From assembly GCA_000174895.1 (NCBI GenBank), contig ACOK01000112.1, positions 60,140 to 124,139 on the forward strand: 64,000 bases of DNA, in the 5' to 3' direction. This stretch comes from Ruminococcus flavefaciens FD-1. GTDB taxonomy: Bacteria; Bacillota; Clostridia; Oscillospirales; Ruminococcaceae. The translations under genes were made by a program, and so were the position numbers. The notes under the pieces are model-generated. The model was not told the origin of the DNA. It did not search any database and saw only the letters and a list, made by a program, of their open reading frames with translations. Below, piece after piece: positions 31,099 through 40,292 of this stretch. Each line of letters starts with the position of its first letter. Position 1 is the stretch's first letter.

Positions 31099-31266
31099 AT
31101 GAAAAAGCTCATTCTTTTGATCATACTGCTTTTTGCAGTCATGGACGCAGCTTTAATGTGGCTGCTGGTGAGAGGTGCATATATGGAAACGACCGAACGG
31201 GCGGAGAGAAACGAAAAGGCTATTGAATTCTGGAAAAGTCACTGTGTTAATGTTAAATGTTCATGA
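31099..31266 (+). CDS. Small single-pass membrane protein
   Basis: This is a 55-residue ORF too short for standard tracks. It has the hydrophobic N-terminus MKKLILLIILLFAVMDAALM then a charged helix (METTERAERNEKAIEFW). It begins 6 bp after the citrate synthase stop, with GGAGGCAGTGACGGGG before it, and overlaps the next gene by 10 bp. It is probably a real gene of the operon, of unknown role. Confidence 0.55.
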   Translation: MKKLILLIILLFAVMDAALMWLLVRGAYMETTERAERNEKAIEFWKSHCVNVKCS

Positions 31267-31958
31267 ATATATTCCTGATATTGACATTTCTGTTTGCCAT
31301 CGGAGGAATGACAGGCTGGGTGATAGAGGTGTTCTACCGCAGATTCGTCTCACAGAAGCACTGGGTAAATCCCGGCTTCCTGACAGGCCCATGTCTGCCG
31401 CTTTACGGTGAGAGTCTGTGCATTTTATATCTGCTGGCACATTTGGAGGGCTATCTGTATATAGAGCCGGTCTGGTTGGAAAAACTTCTGCTGTTCATTA
31501 TAATGTCCGCAGCCATAACTGCACTTGAATTCGTCGTCGGAGTAATTATGCTGGCAACTACTCATGTAAGGCTCTGGGACTACAGTGAGCTTCCGGGAAA
31601 TATCCGCGGCATTATATGTCCGCTATTCACCTTTTTCTGGGGATTGCTCAGTGCAGTGTATTATTTTCTTGTCCACCCTCATATACTTGAAGCACTGGAA
31701 TGGCTATCGCAGAATCTGGCTTTTTCATTTGGAATAGGCTTCTTTTACGGTATATTTGTCATCGATCTTGCATACTCAACAAAGACAATAATGAAGATAC
31801 GCAATTTTGCAGAGGAGAAACAAGTCGTTGTCAGATTGGAGGAGCTCCGTGAGCAGATCAATTACAGCATAGAGCGCAGAAAGCCTAAATTTGTGCTATC
31901 AATGAAAACTGAAAGACCGTTCAGGGAGGTGCTTGAAAAATATCTCAATAAGCCATAA
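31257..31958 (+). CDS. CmpB-like putative ABC-transporter membrane protein
   Basis: This is a 233-residue protein with five or six membrane segments. GGMTGWVIEVFYRRFV and NPGFLTGPCLPLYG are typical of the putative ABC-transporter type IV family (PF06541). No ATPase is adjacent, so transport is unproven. It ends the citrate-synthase operon. Confidence 0.75.
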   Translation: MFMNIFLILTFLFAIGGMTGWVIEVFYRRFVSQKHWVNPGFLTGPCLPLYGESLCILYLLAHLEGYLYIEPVWLEKLLLFIIMSAAITALEFVVGVIMLATTHVRLWDYSELPGNIRGIICPLFTFFWGLLSAVYYFLVHPHILEALEWLSQNLAFSFGIGFFYGIFVIDLAYSTKTIMKIRNFAEEKQVVVRLEELREQINYSIERRKPKFVLSMKTERPFREVLEKYLNKP

Positions 31959-32046
31959 ACATGACATTTATATTAATTAATATGTGGTCAAAAGAATTGG
32001 AGAATATAATTTGATCGATAATTAAGTATACAGTCATATAATTCAA

Positions 32047-32083
32047 AACCCGCTTAGAAGTCTATTCTAAGCGGGTTTCTTGT
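32047..32083. terminator. Terminator of the cargo region
   Basis: AACCCGCTTAGAA pairs with TTCTAAGCGGGTT and is followed by TCTT. A second terminator with AAGAATCCCGATACA/TGTATCGGGATTCTT lies at 32241-32273. The 31959-32490 gap otherwise holds only the tRNA-like remnant and the right-end repeat. Confidence 0.75.
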
Positions 32084-32156
32084 GTAGCTGGAAACGTGAC
32101 TTGAACACGCAACCTGCGCATTACGAATGAGCTGCACTACCAACTGTGCTACACAA
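32080..32156 (-). pseudogene. Degenerate tRNA-Thr(CGT)-like sequence
   Basis: On the minus strand a D-arm (GCAC-AGTTGGTA-GTGC), an anticodon arm with loop TTCGTAA (anticodon CGT, Thr) and a T-arm (GCGTG-TTCAAGT-CACGT) are all readable. The 3' acceptor strand TTCCAGC has no matching 5' strand; instead TTGTGTA and TACACAA form an outer pairing. One anticodon-stem pair is also mismatched. It looks like a tRNA copy that has lost its 5' acceptor strand and probably is not charged. Confidence 0.6.
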
Positions 32157-32441
32157 GCATTATTAAATTTTTGAATTTTGTAAGGGCGCTGCACGGTTGT
32201 CGCTTTATTTTCAGTCCAAGACCTTAAATTACAATAAAGCAAGAATCCCGATACAAATGTATCGGGATTCTTTATCCTATTCGGTTTGATTTTAGTATTC
32301 TGAGTTAAAGACATCTTACATCTTATGATTATTACCTATATTTGCCGATATACGGTTTGCTCTGGATATGTGTCTTTAGATAGCAGTTATTTTCATCATA
32401 AAAAAGCAGAACAGCCAACTTGACTGTTCCGCTATCATAGC

Positions 32442-32490
32442 CTGCCTATTTGTCTTGGTTTAGAGATACTTCTTTATGGAGCATCACCGA
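32442..32490 (+). repeat. Right-end repeat of the outer element
   Basis: This is a 49-bp sequence starting CTGCCTATTTGTCTTG and ending GGAGCATCACCGA, colinear with 24848-24896. The chromosome resumes at 32491. Confidence 0.85.
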
Positions 32491-33186
32491 ATGGTAACGA
32501 CTAAATATAATCCTGCCCGTCCCTGGACGCCTGAAAATGCAGTCGGTATAGGTGGTGCTTATCTTTGCGTTTATGGTATGGAAGACCCCGGAGGATATCA
32601 GTTTGTAGGCAGAACGATACAGATGTGGAATCCGCTGCGTGAAACAGAATATTTCGTAAAAGGCAAGCCGTGGCTGCTCAATTTCTTTGACAGGATAAAA
32701 TTCTATCCTTGCAGTGCAGATGAGATACTGAAATTCCGTGAAGATTTCCTCAGAGGCGAGTTCAGGATAGATATAGAAGAAACAACATTCCATCTTGGAG
32801 AATACAAAAAGTATCTTGAAAGCATAAAGGAATCTGCATCACAGTTCAAAGCACATCAGGAGGCTTCTTTTGAAGCTGAAAGACAGCGCTGGATAGAACA
32901 GGGACTTGATCATTTTGTTTCAGATACCGACAATGATGAAGCATCTGATAATGATACTGTTCCTGACGGCTGCGAAATCATGACTGCTCCGATACCCGGA
33001 AGTGTATGGAAAATAACGGTGAACGAAGGCAGTAAGATCAAAAAAGGCGATGTATTAGCTGTACTTGAAAGTATGAAGATGGAATTCACAGTAGAATCTG
33101 AATACGACGGTGTATTAAAGAAAATATTTGTAAGAACAGGACAGCAGATAAATGCAGGACAGATGATCGCCGCAATAGGAGGCTAA
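32491..33186 (+). pseudogene. Urea/guanidine carboxylase, 3' part with biotinyl domain
   Basis: The frame begins at the junction and continues MVTTKYNPARPWTPE, NAVGIGGAYLCVYGMEDPGG, ending with a biotin carboxyl carrier domain whose attachment lysine is in LESMKME. It is 231 residues and colinear with the 5' part (residue 963 onward of 1193). There is an in-frame ATG at 32491 but no ribosome site in front, since that DNA is element sequence. It may still be translated weakly. Confidence 0.92.
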
Positions 33187-33191
33187 AATAA

Positions 33192-34895
33192 ATGAAATAT
33201 TTTCCGCCAAAACTTACATTTGCATGGATAAGGCAAGCTTATGCCAATAACGAACTTGAGCCTTCGGAACTTATAGATGAAATAATCAGAAGATCTGAAG
33301 CTGCATCGGATAAAAATATATGGATAGTGCCTCCTGCTCATATTATTATTGACAAGTATCTGAAAGCATTGCCTGAGGACAGAAATTCTCTCCCGCTCTG
33401 GGGAATACCGTTTGCGATAAAGGATAATATTGATCTTGAAGATATCCCGACTACAGCTGCTTGTCCCGAATATTCATATATTCCTTCAAAAAGTGCATAT
33501 ACCGTGAGCCGACTGATAGAAGCAGGAGCAATACCTGTCGGAAAAACAAATCTCGATCAGTTCGCTACCGGATTAGTGGGAACAAGAAGTCCCTACGGAG
33601 AAGTTCACAATGCTTTTGACGATTCTATGATAAGCGGTGGGTCAAGTTCAGGTTCAGCAGTTGCCACAGCACTTGGAATGTCAGCTTTTTCTCTTGGAAC
33701 AGACACCGCAGGTTCAGGCCGTGTTCCTGCAATGCTGAACGGTCTTATCGGTTTCAAACCTCCTCTTGGCTCATGGTCAACAAACGGAGTTGTTCCGGCT
33801 TGTGCAAGTCTTGATTGTGTGACTGTTTTTGCAAATACACTTGATGATGCTCTTGAAGTCAACAAATACGCTAAAGGTTATGATCCGGATTGTCCGTGGT
33901 CAATAAAATATAATGAAAAAGGTAAACAGCTTCCGCAAAAAATATATCTTCCCAAAGAAGAACCGACTTTCTTCGGAGATAACGCAAGTATACACAGGTC
34001 AAAATGGTCAAGTGCCGTTGAAAGAATAAAAAAGCTCGGTATCGAAACAGAAGAAATTGATTATAAAATGTTTTATGATGCAGCACTTATACTTTACGAA
34101 GGTGCGTATGTAGCAGAAAGATGGGCTGATCTTAAAGATTTTGTTGAAAGTCATGAAGGTAAAACTTTCCCTGTTACCGAAAAAATACTCCGTTCAGGCG
34201 GAAGTGAAGAAAAAACAGCAGCAAAACTGTTTGAGGACATTCATAAATTGCAGTATTACAGACATAAGACAAGAGAAATACTTGAAAATGCCATAATGAT
34301 AATGCCGACTGCCGGAGGTACATTCACAAGAGAAGAAGTCAGAAAATTCCCTGTAAAGACCAATAGCTTAATGGGATTATACACTAATCACTGCAATCTT
34401 CTTGATCTGTCAGCAATAGCCTTACCAGAAAACTCAAATGACAGAGAACTTCCGTTTGGAATAACAATGTTCGCACTTGCTGATTCAGAAAATCTTCTGG
34501 CATCTGCTGCTGAAAAGTTTCTTTCCTCTGAATATGTTAAATTTGCGGTATGCGGACTTCATAAAAAAGGCTATCCCCTTGAATGGCAGCTTTCAGGCTT
34601 AAATGCAGAATACTGCGGTTTTGCTAAGACAAAGCCGGAATACAGACTTTATAAACTAAAAACAAGTCCTGTTAAGCCAGGACTTATCAAAGTTGCGGAT
34701 GGTACAGGAAAGAGCATATCAGTAGACATTTATAAGATATCCAAAACAAATATCGGATCGTTTCTGGATAATGTAACTGCTCCTTTGACTGTCGGAAATA
34801 TCGAATTGTCAGATGGAAGTGTTGTCAAAGGATTTCTTTGTGAAGGATATGCAGCTAATGATGCGGAAAATATAACATCAGCAGGATATTTTTAA
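33192..34895 (+). CDS. Allophanate hydrolase (amidase-signature family, AtzF type)
   Basis: This is a 567-residue protein. The Ser-cisSer-Lys triad of amidases is visible as K77 (FAIKDN), S151 (GGSSSGSAVA) and S175 (DTAGSGRVPA). The C-terminal domain (from about residue 450) matches the allophanate hydrolase C-terminal domain. It turns allophanate into ammonia and carbon dioxide, the last step after carboxylase and deiminase. It starts 5 bp after the carboxylase, within the same operon. Confidence 0.92.
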   Translation: MKYFPPKLTFAWIRQAYANNELEPSELIDEIIRRSEAASDKNIWIVPPAHIIIDKYLKALPEDRNSLPLWGIPFAIKDNIDLEDIPTTAACPEYSYIPSKSAYTVSRLIEAGAIPVGKTNLDQFATGLVGTRSPYGEVHNAFDDSMISGGSSSGSAVATALGMSAFSLGTDTAGSGRVPAMLNGLIGFKPPLGSWSTNGVVPACASLDCVTVFANTLDDALEVNKYAKGYDPDCPWSIKYNEKGKQLPQKIYLPKEEPTFFGDNASIHRSKWSSAVERIKKLGIETEEIDYKMFYDAALILYEGAYVAERWADLKDFVESHEGKTFPVTEKILRSGGSEEKTAAKLFEDIHKLQYYRHKTREILENAIMIMPTAGGTFTREEVRKFPVKTNSLMGLYTNHCNLLDLSAIALPENSNDRELPFGITMFALADSENLLASAAEKFLSSEYVKFAVCGLHKKGYPLEWQLSGLNAEYCGFAKTKPEYRLYKLKTSPVKPGLIKVADGTGKSISVDIYKISKTNIGSFLDNVTAPLTVGNIELSDGSVVKGFLCEGYAANDAENITSAGYF

Positions 34896-34922
34896 ATATA
34901 TAATAAACGAAAGGATAAGTGT

Positions 34923-35324
34923 ATGAGTGCCGAATTTTCAAGAGTGGAAATAATGACAGGAATGGGAAAGATAGCCGATTTCATAGGGAAATTCAGTGAT
35001 GAATCAACTGTAAAGAAAATGGCGAGTCTCGGTGTTACCGGAATAACCATATATAATAATGTCATTGGCTGCGGAGTACAGCATGGAGTTCCCGAATATA
35101 TGACAGAACCCAAACATCTTAATTTTCATTTACTGCCCAAAAGTGTGGTAACTATAGTTTGCGATACTGAGAAAGTTGAGGAACTTGTTGAGTTTCTCAA
35201 ACTGGAATTATATACAGGACATATCGGAGACGGAAAGATATTTATATCCGATATCAGAAATATTATACGTGTAAGAACAGGTGAAGAGGGCGCTGATGCC
35301 TTGAAAGCTTCATCTGTTGACTGA
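34923..35324 (+). CDS. PII-family nitrogen regulatory protein
   Basis: This is a 133-residue protein. The C-terminal signature TGHIGDGKIFISDIRN..IRVRTGEEGADAL is diagnostic of GlnB/GlnK proteins. The T-loop (IGCGVQHGVPEYMTEP) is divergent and lacks the usual uridylylated tyrosine context, so control is likely by ATP/ADP and 2-oxoglutarate or bicarbonate. It is sandwiched between allophanate hydrolase and a permease, so it probably regulates uptake. Confidence 0.88.
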   Translation: MSAEFSRVEIMTGMGKIADFIGKFSDESTVKKMASLGVTGITIYNNVIGCGVQHGVPEYMTEPKHLNFHLLPKSVVTIVCDTEKVEELVEFLKLELYTGHIGDGKIFISDIRNIIRVRTGEEGADALKASSVD

Positions 35325-35338
35325 TCGGAGAGATTTGT

Positions 35339-36742
35339 ATGAATAAGAAGATCGGATTATTCGGTGCAGTCTCTACAGGAGTAGGTATGCTGATAGCCAC
35401 AAGCTGTTTTATATCTTCGGCAAGCGGAGCAAGCACAGTAGGTACGCCATTTGTTATTGCGATAATAATTGCTTGTGCAGCTAATATAATGGCGGTTCTT
35501 TCGATAGCAGAATTAAATGCTATAATGCCTAATCTTACAGGCGGTATAGCACAGTATACTCTTGCCGGACTCGGACCTTTGATAACAATAGTTACAATGG
35601 TAGGCGGCTATCTGATAAGTAATGTTTTCGCTGCACCGGCAGAGGGAGCGATGTTTGCTAATGTTATGTCTGAAATAGCGGGCGGTTCTGTTACGCCTGC
35701 CGTATTCAGCGTGTCTATAACGCTGATACTCATAGCCGTAAATCTGATGGGAGTTAATATGTCAACTTTACTTCAAGAAATAGTAGCTGCTTTTATGGTC
35801 ATATCATTGATAATACTTAGTTTTATCGGAGCATTTGGCCTTGGAAGCGGAGAAATTGTCGAACAGAGTGCGGTAATATCATCTGACCTCTCAGACATTC
35901 TTCCGTTAACTGCAACTGCATTTTGGTTTTTCATAGGAGCAGAGTTTATCGTTCCTCTTGCAAAAGATATGAAAGAACCGAGAAAGAAAGTGCCTCTCAG
36001 TATGATACTTTCACTCGTTATAATGTGTATAATACAGATAGTAATGGTGTTCGGATTCAAGAATTATACAATGTGGTCTGATCTTGGTGATGCTGTATCC
36101 CCACATTTGCTTTATGCTGTTGCAATGCTTGGAAAATGGGGCAGATACTGGATGATAGCAGTTGCAATATTTGCGGCTGTAAGTACACAGAATTCAATTA
36201 TATGTTCTGTATCGGAAATATGCTGCGGAATGGCAAAAATGGATCTGCTTCCATCTTTCTTTCAGAAAAAGAATAAGCACGGTGCGCCTTATATTGTAAT
36301 TCTTCTGCTTGGTATCCTGACTATTATCATTGAAGCTTCAGGTATCTCAACAGGAAAACAGGTTACATTCCTTACACTGACCTGCTCACTTTTTTGGATG
36401 CTTTCATATATTACATCTCATGTTAATGTAATCATATTCAGACATAAAATGAAAAAAGTTCCACGTTCATATAAAACGCCGTTATTTCCGTTTTTTCAGA
36501 TAATAGGGATAATTCTTCAGATTTATATGATGATAAATATATCTCCTGATAAGACCCAGAAAGCAAATATTTATTTATTATGTATGATATTGTTTGCAGC
36601 ACTGTTCATATACGCTTATTTCTGGGTGAAATACAAACTTAAAATATCTTTGATAAAAGGTATAGGCGTTCATCAGGTAATGACAATGGAAAGTCCATTG
36701 TATCATGAATTAAGGAAAGGGCTGACTAAAAAAACAGATTGA
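35339..36742 (+). CDS. APC-superfamily permease
   Basis: This is a 467-residue protein with about 12 membrane helices (LFGAVSTGVGMLIATSCFIS, VFAAPAEGAMFANVM). It begins 14 bp after the PII gene with GGAGAGATTT before the ATG, and is the last gene of the operon. The natural guess is uptake of guanidine, urea or a related amine, not shown by sequence. Ribosome site and spacing support one transcript. Confidence 0.85.
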   Translation: MNKKIGLFGAVSTGVGMLIATSCFISSASGASTVGTPFVIAIIIACAANIMAVLSIAELNAIMPNLTGGIAQYTLAGLGPLITIVTMVGGYLISNVFAAPAEGAMFANVMSEIAGGSVTPAVFSVSITLILIAVNLMGVNMSTLLQEIVAAFMVISLIILSFIGAFGLGSGEIVEQSAVISSDLSDILPLTATAFWFFIGAEFIVPLAKDMKEPRKKVPLSMILSLVIMCIIQIVMVFGFKNYTMWSDLGDAVSPHLLYAVAMLGKWGRYWMIAVAIFAAVSTQNSIICSVSEICCGMAKMDLLPSFFQKKNKHGAPYIVILLLGILTIIIEASGISTGKQVTFLTLTCSLFWMLSYITSHVNVIIFRHKMKKVPRSYKTPLFPFFQIIGIILQIYMMINISPDKTQKANIYLLCMILFAALFIYAYFWVKYKLKISLIKGIGVHQVMTMESPLYHELRKGLTKKTD

Positions 36743-36806
36743 TTTAAATGAATAAATCATATTTTAGCTTTTGACTTTTATAGGAAGGATATTCTTTTTC
36801 AGTCTT

Positions 36807-36935
36807 ATGATCGTGATATATCTTCCTGCTACAGTCAAGGCTATCAAAGCATTCCGTGACGCAGAACCTACTTACGGGATATTTGCATAATACCAAAAGC
36901 CTCCGAAGACATGACATCTTCGGAGTTTCTTTTTA
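36807..36935 (+). other. Remnant short ORF and bidirectional terminator
   Basis: A 27-codon open frame (36807-36890, MIVIYLPATVKAIKAF...) looks like the tail of a lost membrane protein. A hairpin CTCCGAAGA...TCTTCGGAG with T-run (36901-36935) follows and also closes the gene on the other strand. Confidence 0.4.
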
Positions 36936-37130
36936 CGCCATGATTTGTTTTTTCTCAAAATTACTCAGTATCTGCTTATCTGAAAATGAAGCGATCTTTC
37001 CGTTCTTCCACTCGATAAACACTTTTTTGAAATCGTCAACGTAAAGGATGGTAGCTGTTGAGCCAACCGGTGTACTGCTGTCAACTTTACCGACAAGCTT
37101 TATGTCTGTGCCAACTGTGATAGTATCCAT
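36933..37130 (-). CDS. Small beta-rich protein, unrecognised
   Basis: ATG 37130 follows GGAGGTTTTTAAA and gives 65 residues (TITVGTDIKLVGKVDSSTP, then TATILYVDDFKKVFIEW). It resembles small beta-barrel (SH3-like) proteins. The function is unknown. Confidence 0.55.
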   Translation of the reverse strand: MDTITVGTDIKLVGKVDSSTPVGSTATILYVDDFKKVFIEWKNGKIASFSDKQILSNFEKKQIMA

Positions 37131-37174
37131 TTTAAAAACCTCCGTATGCATAACATTGGTTTTATTACTGGAAT

Positions 37175-37423
37175 ATGAGCGGTAATCTTGAAACTACCGA
37201 TGATGGCATAACAGTAACGTACGATAATTGTGTCAAGCAGACATTCAAATATAGCGAAAGCGGTGAACTTATCAGCAATTTTATAGATTACGAGGATGGA
37301 AAGGGTACGGTGGAATTCAACTATTCCGATAATAAGTGCTACTGGCATGATGCTCAGGAAGATGCAGGAGCAAACTCAACATTCTCATACGTTAAAAACA
37401 AAAATGAGGTTGGACTGTGTTAG
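37175..37423 (+). pseudogene. Fragment of a beta-rich protein, no ribosome site
   Basis: This is an 82-codon open frame (QTFKYSESGELISNFIDYED, GKGTVEFNYSDNK) that reads as a coherent soluble fragment. There is no signal peptide or Shine-Dalgarno sequence, and it overlaps the promoter area of the opposite gene. It is likely the remnant of a longer secreted protein. Confidence 0.35.
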
Positions 37424-37464
37424 TTCAACCTCTTGATTATTTGTATTAACTTATATTGTTTGAT

Positions 37465-40221
37465 TTAGCTTTCCGTATATTTCTGATACATCTTCATCAG
37501 CTCCGCCACGCACTCGGACTCCGTGTTCAGCTTGCCCCAGAAGCCGTAAGCCTCCATGACGGCACGGTCGTTGAGCTGGTGGGCGGTTCTCAGGTCATGC
37601 GGCATAACAGTCTCATCGTACAGATCAGCGAGAGAGCAATCCGGATACTTGGCTCTTGCATCGAGAATCATCTGTGCGGTCTTTTCGATTCTTGCTTTCT
37701 GTTCGGGTGTGGGTTCGCACCACGGGAAGTTGTTGTAGACTATATTACCCGAATAATCATAGTCACTCTTAAGTCTGCCACATACAGCCCTCATCCACGC
37801 CATGTGAACATTTGACGTTAATACTCCAAAATGATATAAAGTTGCATTAGGAACAATTTGAAGTTTGTTTGAACATATGGTATCAGGTGTCAGAAAACCC
37901 ATAGGAATGTATTTTCGTGTTTGAGAAGATACCTCTGGAATAACAACATAGTTTGTTGATGGATGCCTTATTTCAGTGAAAAGTGTGGGCGTTTCAGCCT
38001 GTTTTCTGGTGGCAGCTTTCTTGCTACTTTCCCTAAATGCCTTTACTTGATTTATACGTTCCAAAACTAAAGGCATTCTTCTAAGAATTGCAGGGCTAAC
38101 ATCCACGAGCCATAAACAATACCTTCTTTTATTATTGATGAATTCATCAGATCCTAAAAACAGCTTTATATACGGCTGTGCTGCAGGGCATTGTTTTACA
38201 AATGCTTCATATTCTTCTGATTTAATTATTAAATTGCCGCCATCTGTAGGTTGGCTACCTTTATTGATAGGAAGAACATCGCAAAGAGGCTTTGTTCTTC
38301 GTTCAATGAATATGTTTGGGGCGCCCATAAGGTAAGCGTTAATGTTATCAACAAGCTGGAAGCGCTCTGAGGAATATAAAGCGTGCTGTTTTTTACTGGG
38401 GGCAACGCTAAAGCCAACTATAACACAATGTACATGTGCTTTCAAACTTGCTTCGCTATCCCAACGAAAGGTTCTATAGGCAAAATCAATATGAATACCG
38501 TATTTATCATATAACGGCTTCCATACTGCGGCAACTTGTTCACCTTGAGTAATCGAATTTGTCGATACAAAAGCTGCCCTTATATTTGTTCCTTGCATCA
38601 AGCTCGCAGCCAAGTAATACCAACCAGATACATAGTCAATGTTTTTTGCCGCTCCCTCAACAGCATTACTCAAATCAGCTTTCTGGTCTGCTGATTGATA
38701 GGTATATCCCACAAATGGTGGATTTCCCATAATATAAGACAGCTTGCTCTTATCGACCACACTCTTCCAATCCGTCCGCAGCGCATTGCCCTCCACGATA
38801 TTGGCATAGCTTTTCAGCGGCAGAAAGTCGAGGTTGATCTGCATGAGCGTATCCGTCTCCTGCATCATCTGGCTCTCAGCAATCCAAAGTGCAGTCTTTG
38901 CAACGGTCACAGCAAAGTCGTTGATCTCAATACCGTAAAACTGTCCGATGCTGACCTGAATCACATCGTTGTCGCCGAGCATCATCTGGCCGTGTGTTTC
39001 CTCATAGAGCGCATCATTCTCCAGACGACGCAGGCTGATATATGTTTCCGTGAGGAAATTTCCGCTGCCTGCCGCAGGATCGAGGAACACGAGCGTGGAC
39101 AGCTTCTTGCGGAACGCCTGCAAGCGGTCACGGCGTGTTTTCTCGACTTTCAGAGTCTTGATCTCCTCCAGCTCCGCTTTCAGATCATCCAAGAATAGCG
39201 GATCAATGACCTTGTGGATATTCTCGATAGAGGTATAGTGCATACCGCCGCTACGACGTGTTTCCGGATTCAGCGTGGACTCAAACACCGCACCGAAGAT
39301 TGTCGGGGAAATACCCGACCAGTCAAAGTCCTCACTTGCATTGTGCAGGAGTAGGCTGACAATTTCATCGGTAAAGCGCGGAATCTCGATGTGTTCGTCT
39401 GCAAACAGTCCGCCGTTGACATACGGGAATGCTGCAAGCTCCTCGTCCATATACGGATCTCTGGCCTCCGGCTTGGTGTCGAGGACTTGGAAAAGTTCTA
39501 TCAGCGCCTTGCGGACATCCTTCGGCTGAAACTGCTTCAAATAATGATGGAACATTTGATGCTTGCCGAAGATACCTGCGTCCTCAGCGTACAGACAAAA
39601 TACCAGACGGACGCACAGCTTATTCAGGCTTTTGAGCGTTTCCGGATCATCAGGATTCTTGTACTGTTTCAGGATGGAGTCGTAGAGCTTGCCAACAAGT
39701 TCACCGGCTTTGAGGGAGATCTCCATCTCCTTTTTGAGATTCTCGTTTCCTGTGTCCACAAGGAACTGCAAGCGGTAGTATTCCTTCGGCAGATCTTTCA
39801 GAAAAATCTGCTCCGGCTCACCGTTGGGTTTTTCCATGTCATACACAAGGAATTCTGCGAAGTTGCAGGTGATGATCCAACGGGGACGCTTGGAATACGG
39901 CAGTTCCGCCGCATACCGCTTTGCCTGTTGGAACGGAGAGAGAACACTTCCGTCCGACTGCTTGATACCCTTACGGAGATCTTTGCCGAGACCTTTCTGC
40001 TCGATCATGACGTGTGTTGCTTCAATATAGCCGTCAATGAAAGAAGTGTGGTCGAGCTTTACCTGATCTTCAAAGCTGATGAACTGTTCCGGATGTGCAA
40101 CACCATATACATCACGCAGGAGTGACATCCAGAATGCCTGTGACTCACCCTTCTCATATCCTTTATCTTTCCAGAACGCAGCAAACTCCTTCGCTGCGGC
40201 TTTCTGTTCTTTTTCAGTCAT
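37465..40221 (-). CDS. MmeI-like type IIL restriction-modification enzyme
   Basis: This is a 918-residue protein. The N-terminus has a nuclease-like D-x10-EQK arrangement in FIDGYIEATHVMIEQKG, then a helical connector, methylase motif I FLDPAAGSGNF near residue 378, catalytic motif IV GNPPFVGY near 505, and a C-terminal target-recognition region. This matches single-chain MmeI-type enzymes that both cut and methylate one strand. No specificity can be read by eye. The gene has its own promoter at 40279-40251 and lies next to a relaxase gene, so it may be plasmid- or element-borne. Confidence 0.85.
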   Translation of the reverse strand: MTEKEQKAAAKEFAAFWKDKGYEKGESQAFWMSLLRDVYGVAHPEQFISFEDQVKLDHTSFIDGYIEATHVMIEQKGLGKDLRKGIKQSDGSVLSPFQQAKRYAAELPYSKRPRWIITCNFAEFLVYDMEKPNGEPEQIFLKDLPKEYYRLQFLVDTGNENLKKEMEISLKAGELVGKLYDSILKQYKNPDDPETLKSLNKLCVRLVFCLYAEDAGIFGKHQMFHHYLKQFQPKDVRKALIELFQVLDTKPEARDPYMDEELAAFPYVNGGLFADEHIEIPRFTDEIVSLLLHNASEDFDWSGISPTIFGAVFESTLNPETRRSGGMHYTSIENIHKVIDPLFLDDLKAELEEIKTLKVEKTRRDRLQAFRKKLSTLVFLDPAAGSGNFLTETYISLRRLENDALYEETHGQMMLGDNDVIQVSIGQFYGIEINDFAVTVAKTALWIAESQMMQETDTLMQINLDFLPLKSYANIVEGNALRTDWKSVVDKSKLSYIMGNPPFVGYTYQSADQKADLSNAVEGAAKNIDYVSGWYYLAASLMQGTNIRAAFVSTNSITQGEQVAAVWKPLYDKYGIHIDFAYRTFRWDSEASLKAHVHCVIVGFSVAPSKKQHALYSSERFQLVDNINAYLMGAPNIFIERRTKPLCDVLPINKGSQPTDGGNLIIKSEEYEAFVKQCPAAQPYIKLFLGSDEFINNKRRYCLWLVDVSPAILRRMPLVLERINQVKAFRESSKKAATRKQAETPTLFTEIRHPSTNYVVIPEVSSQTRKYIPMGFLTPDTICSNKLQIVPNATLYHFGVLTSNVHMAWMRAVCGRLKSDYDYSGNIVYNNFPWCEPTPEQKARIEKTAQMILDARAKYPDCSLADLYDETVMPHDLRTAHQLNDRAVMEAYGFWGKLNTESECVAELMKMYQKYTES

Positions 40222-40250
40222 AGCTGTACCTCCGCAAACTTGTTATAATT

Positions 40251-40279
40251 ATTTTATCATAACTTATTACGGAAATCAA
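40251..40279 (-). promoter_or_regulatory. Promoter of the MmeI-like gene
   Basis: On the minus strand TTGATT (40279-40274), 17 bp and TAAAAT (40256-40251), 30 bp before the start. Confidence 0.65.
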
Positions 40280-40292
40280 TACTTTAGATGAC

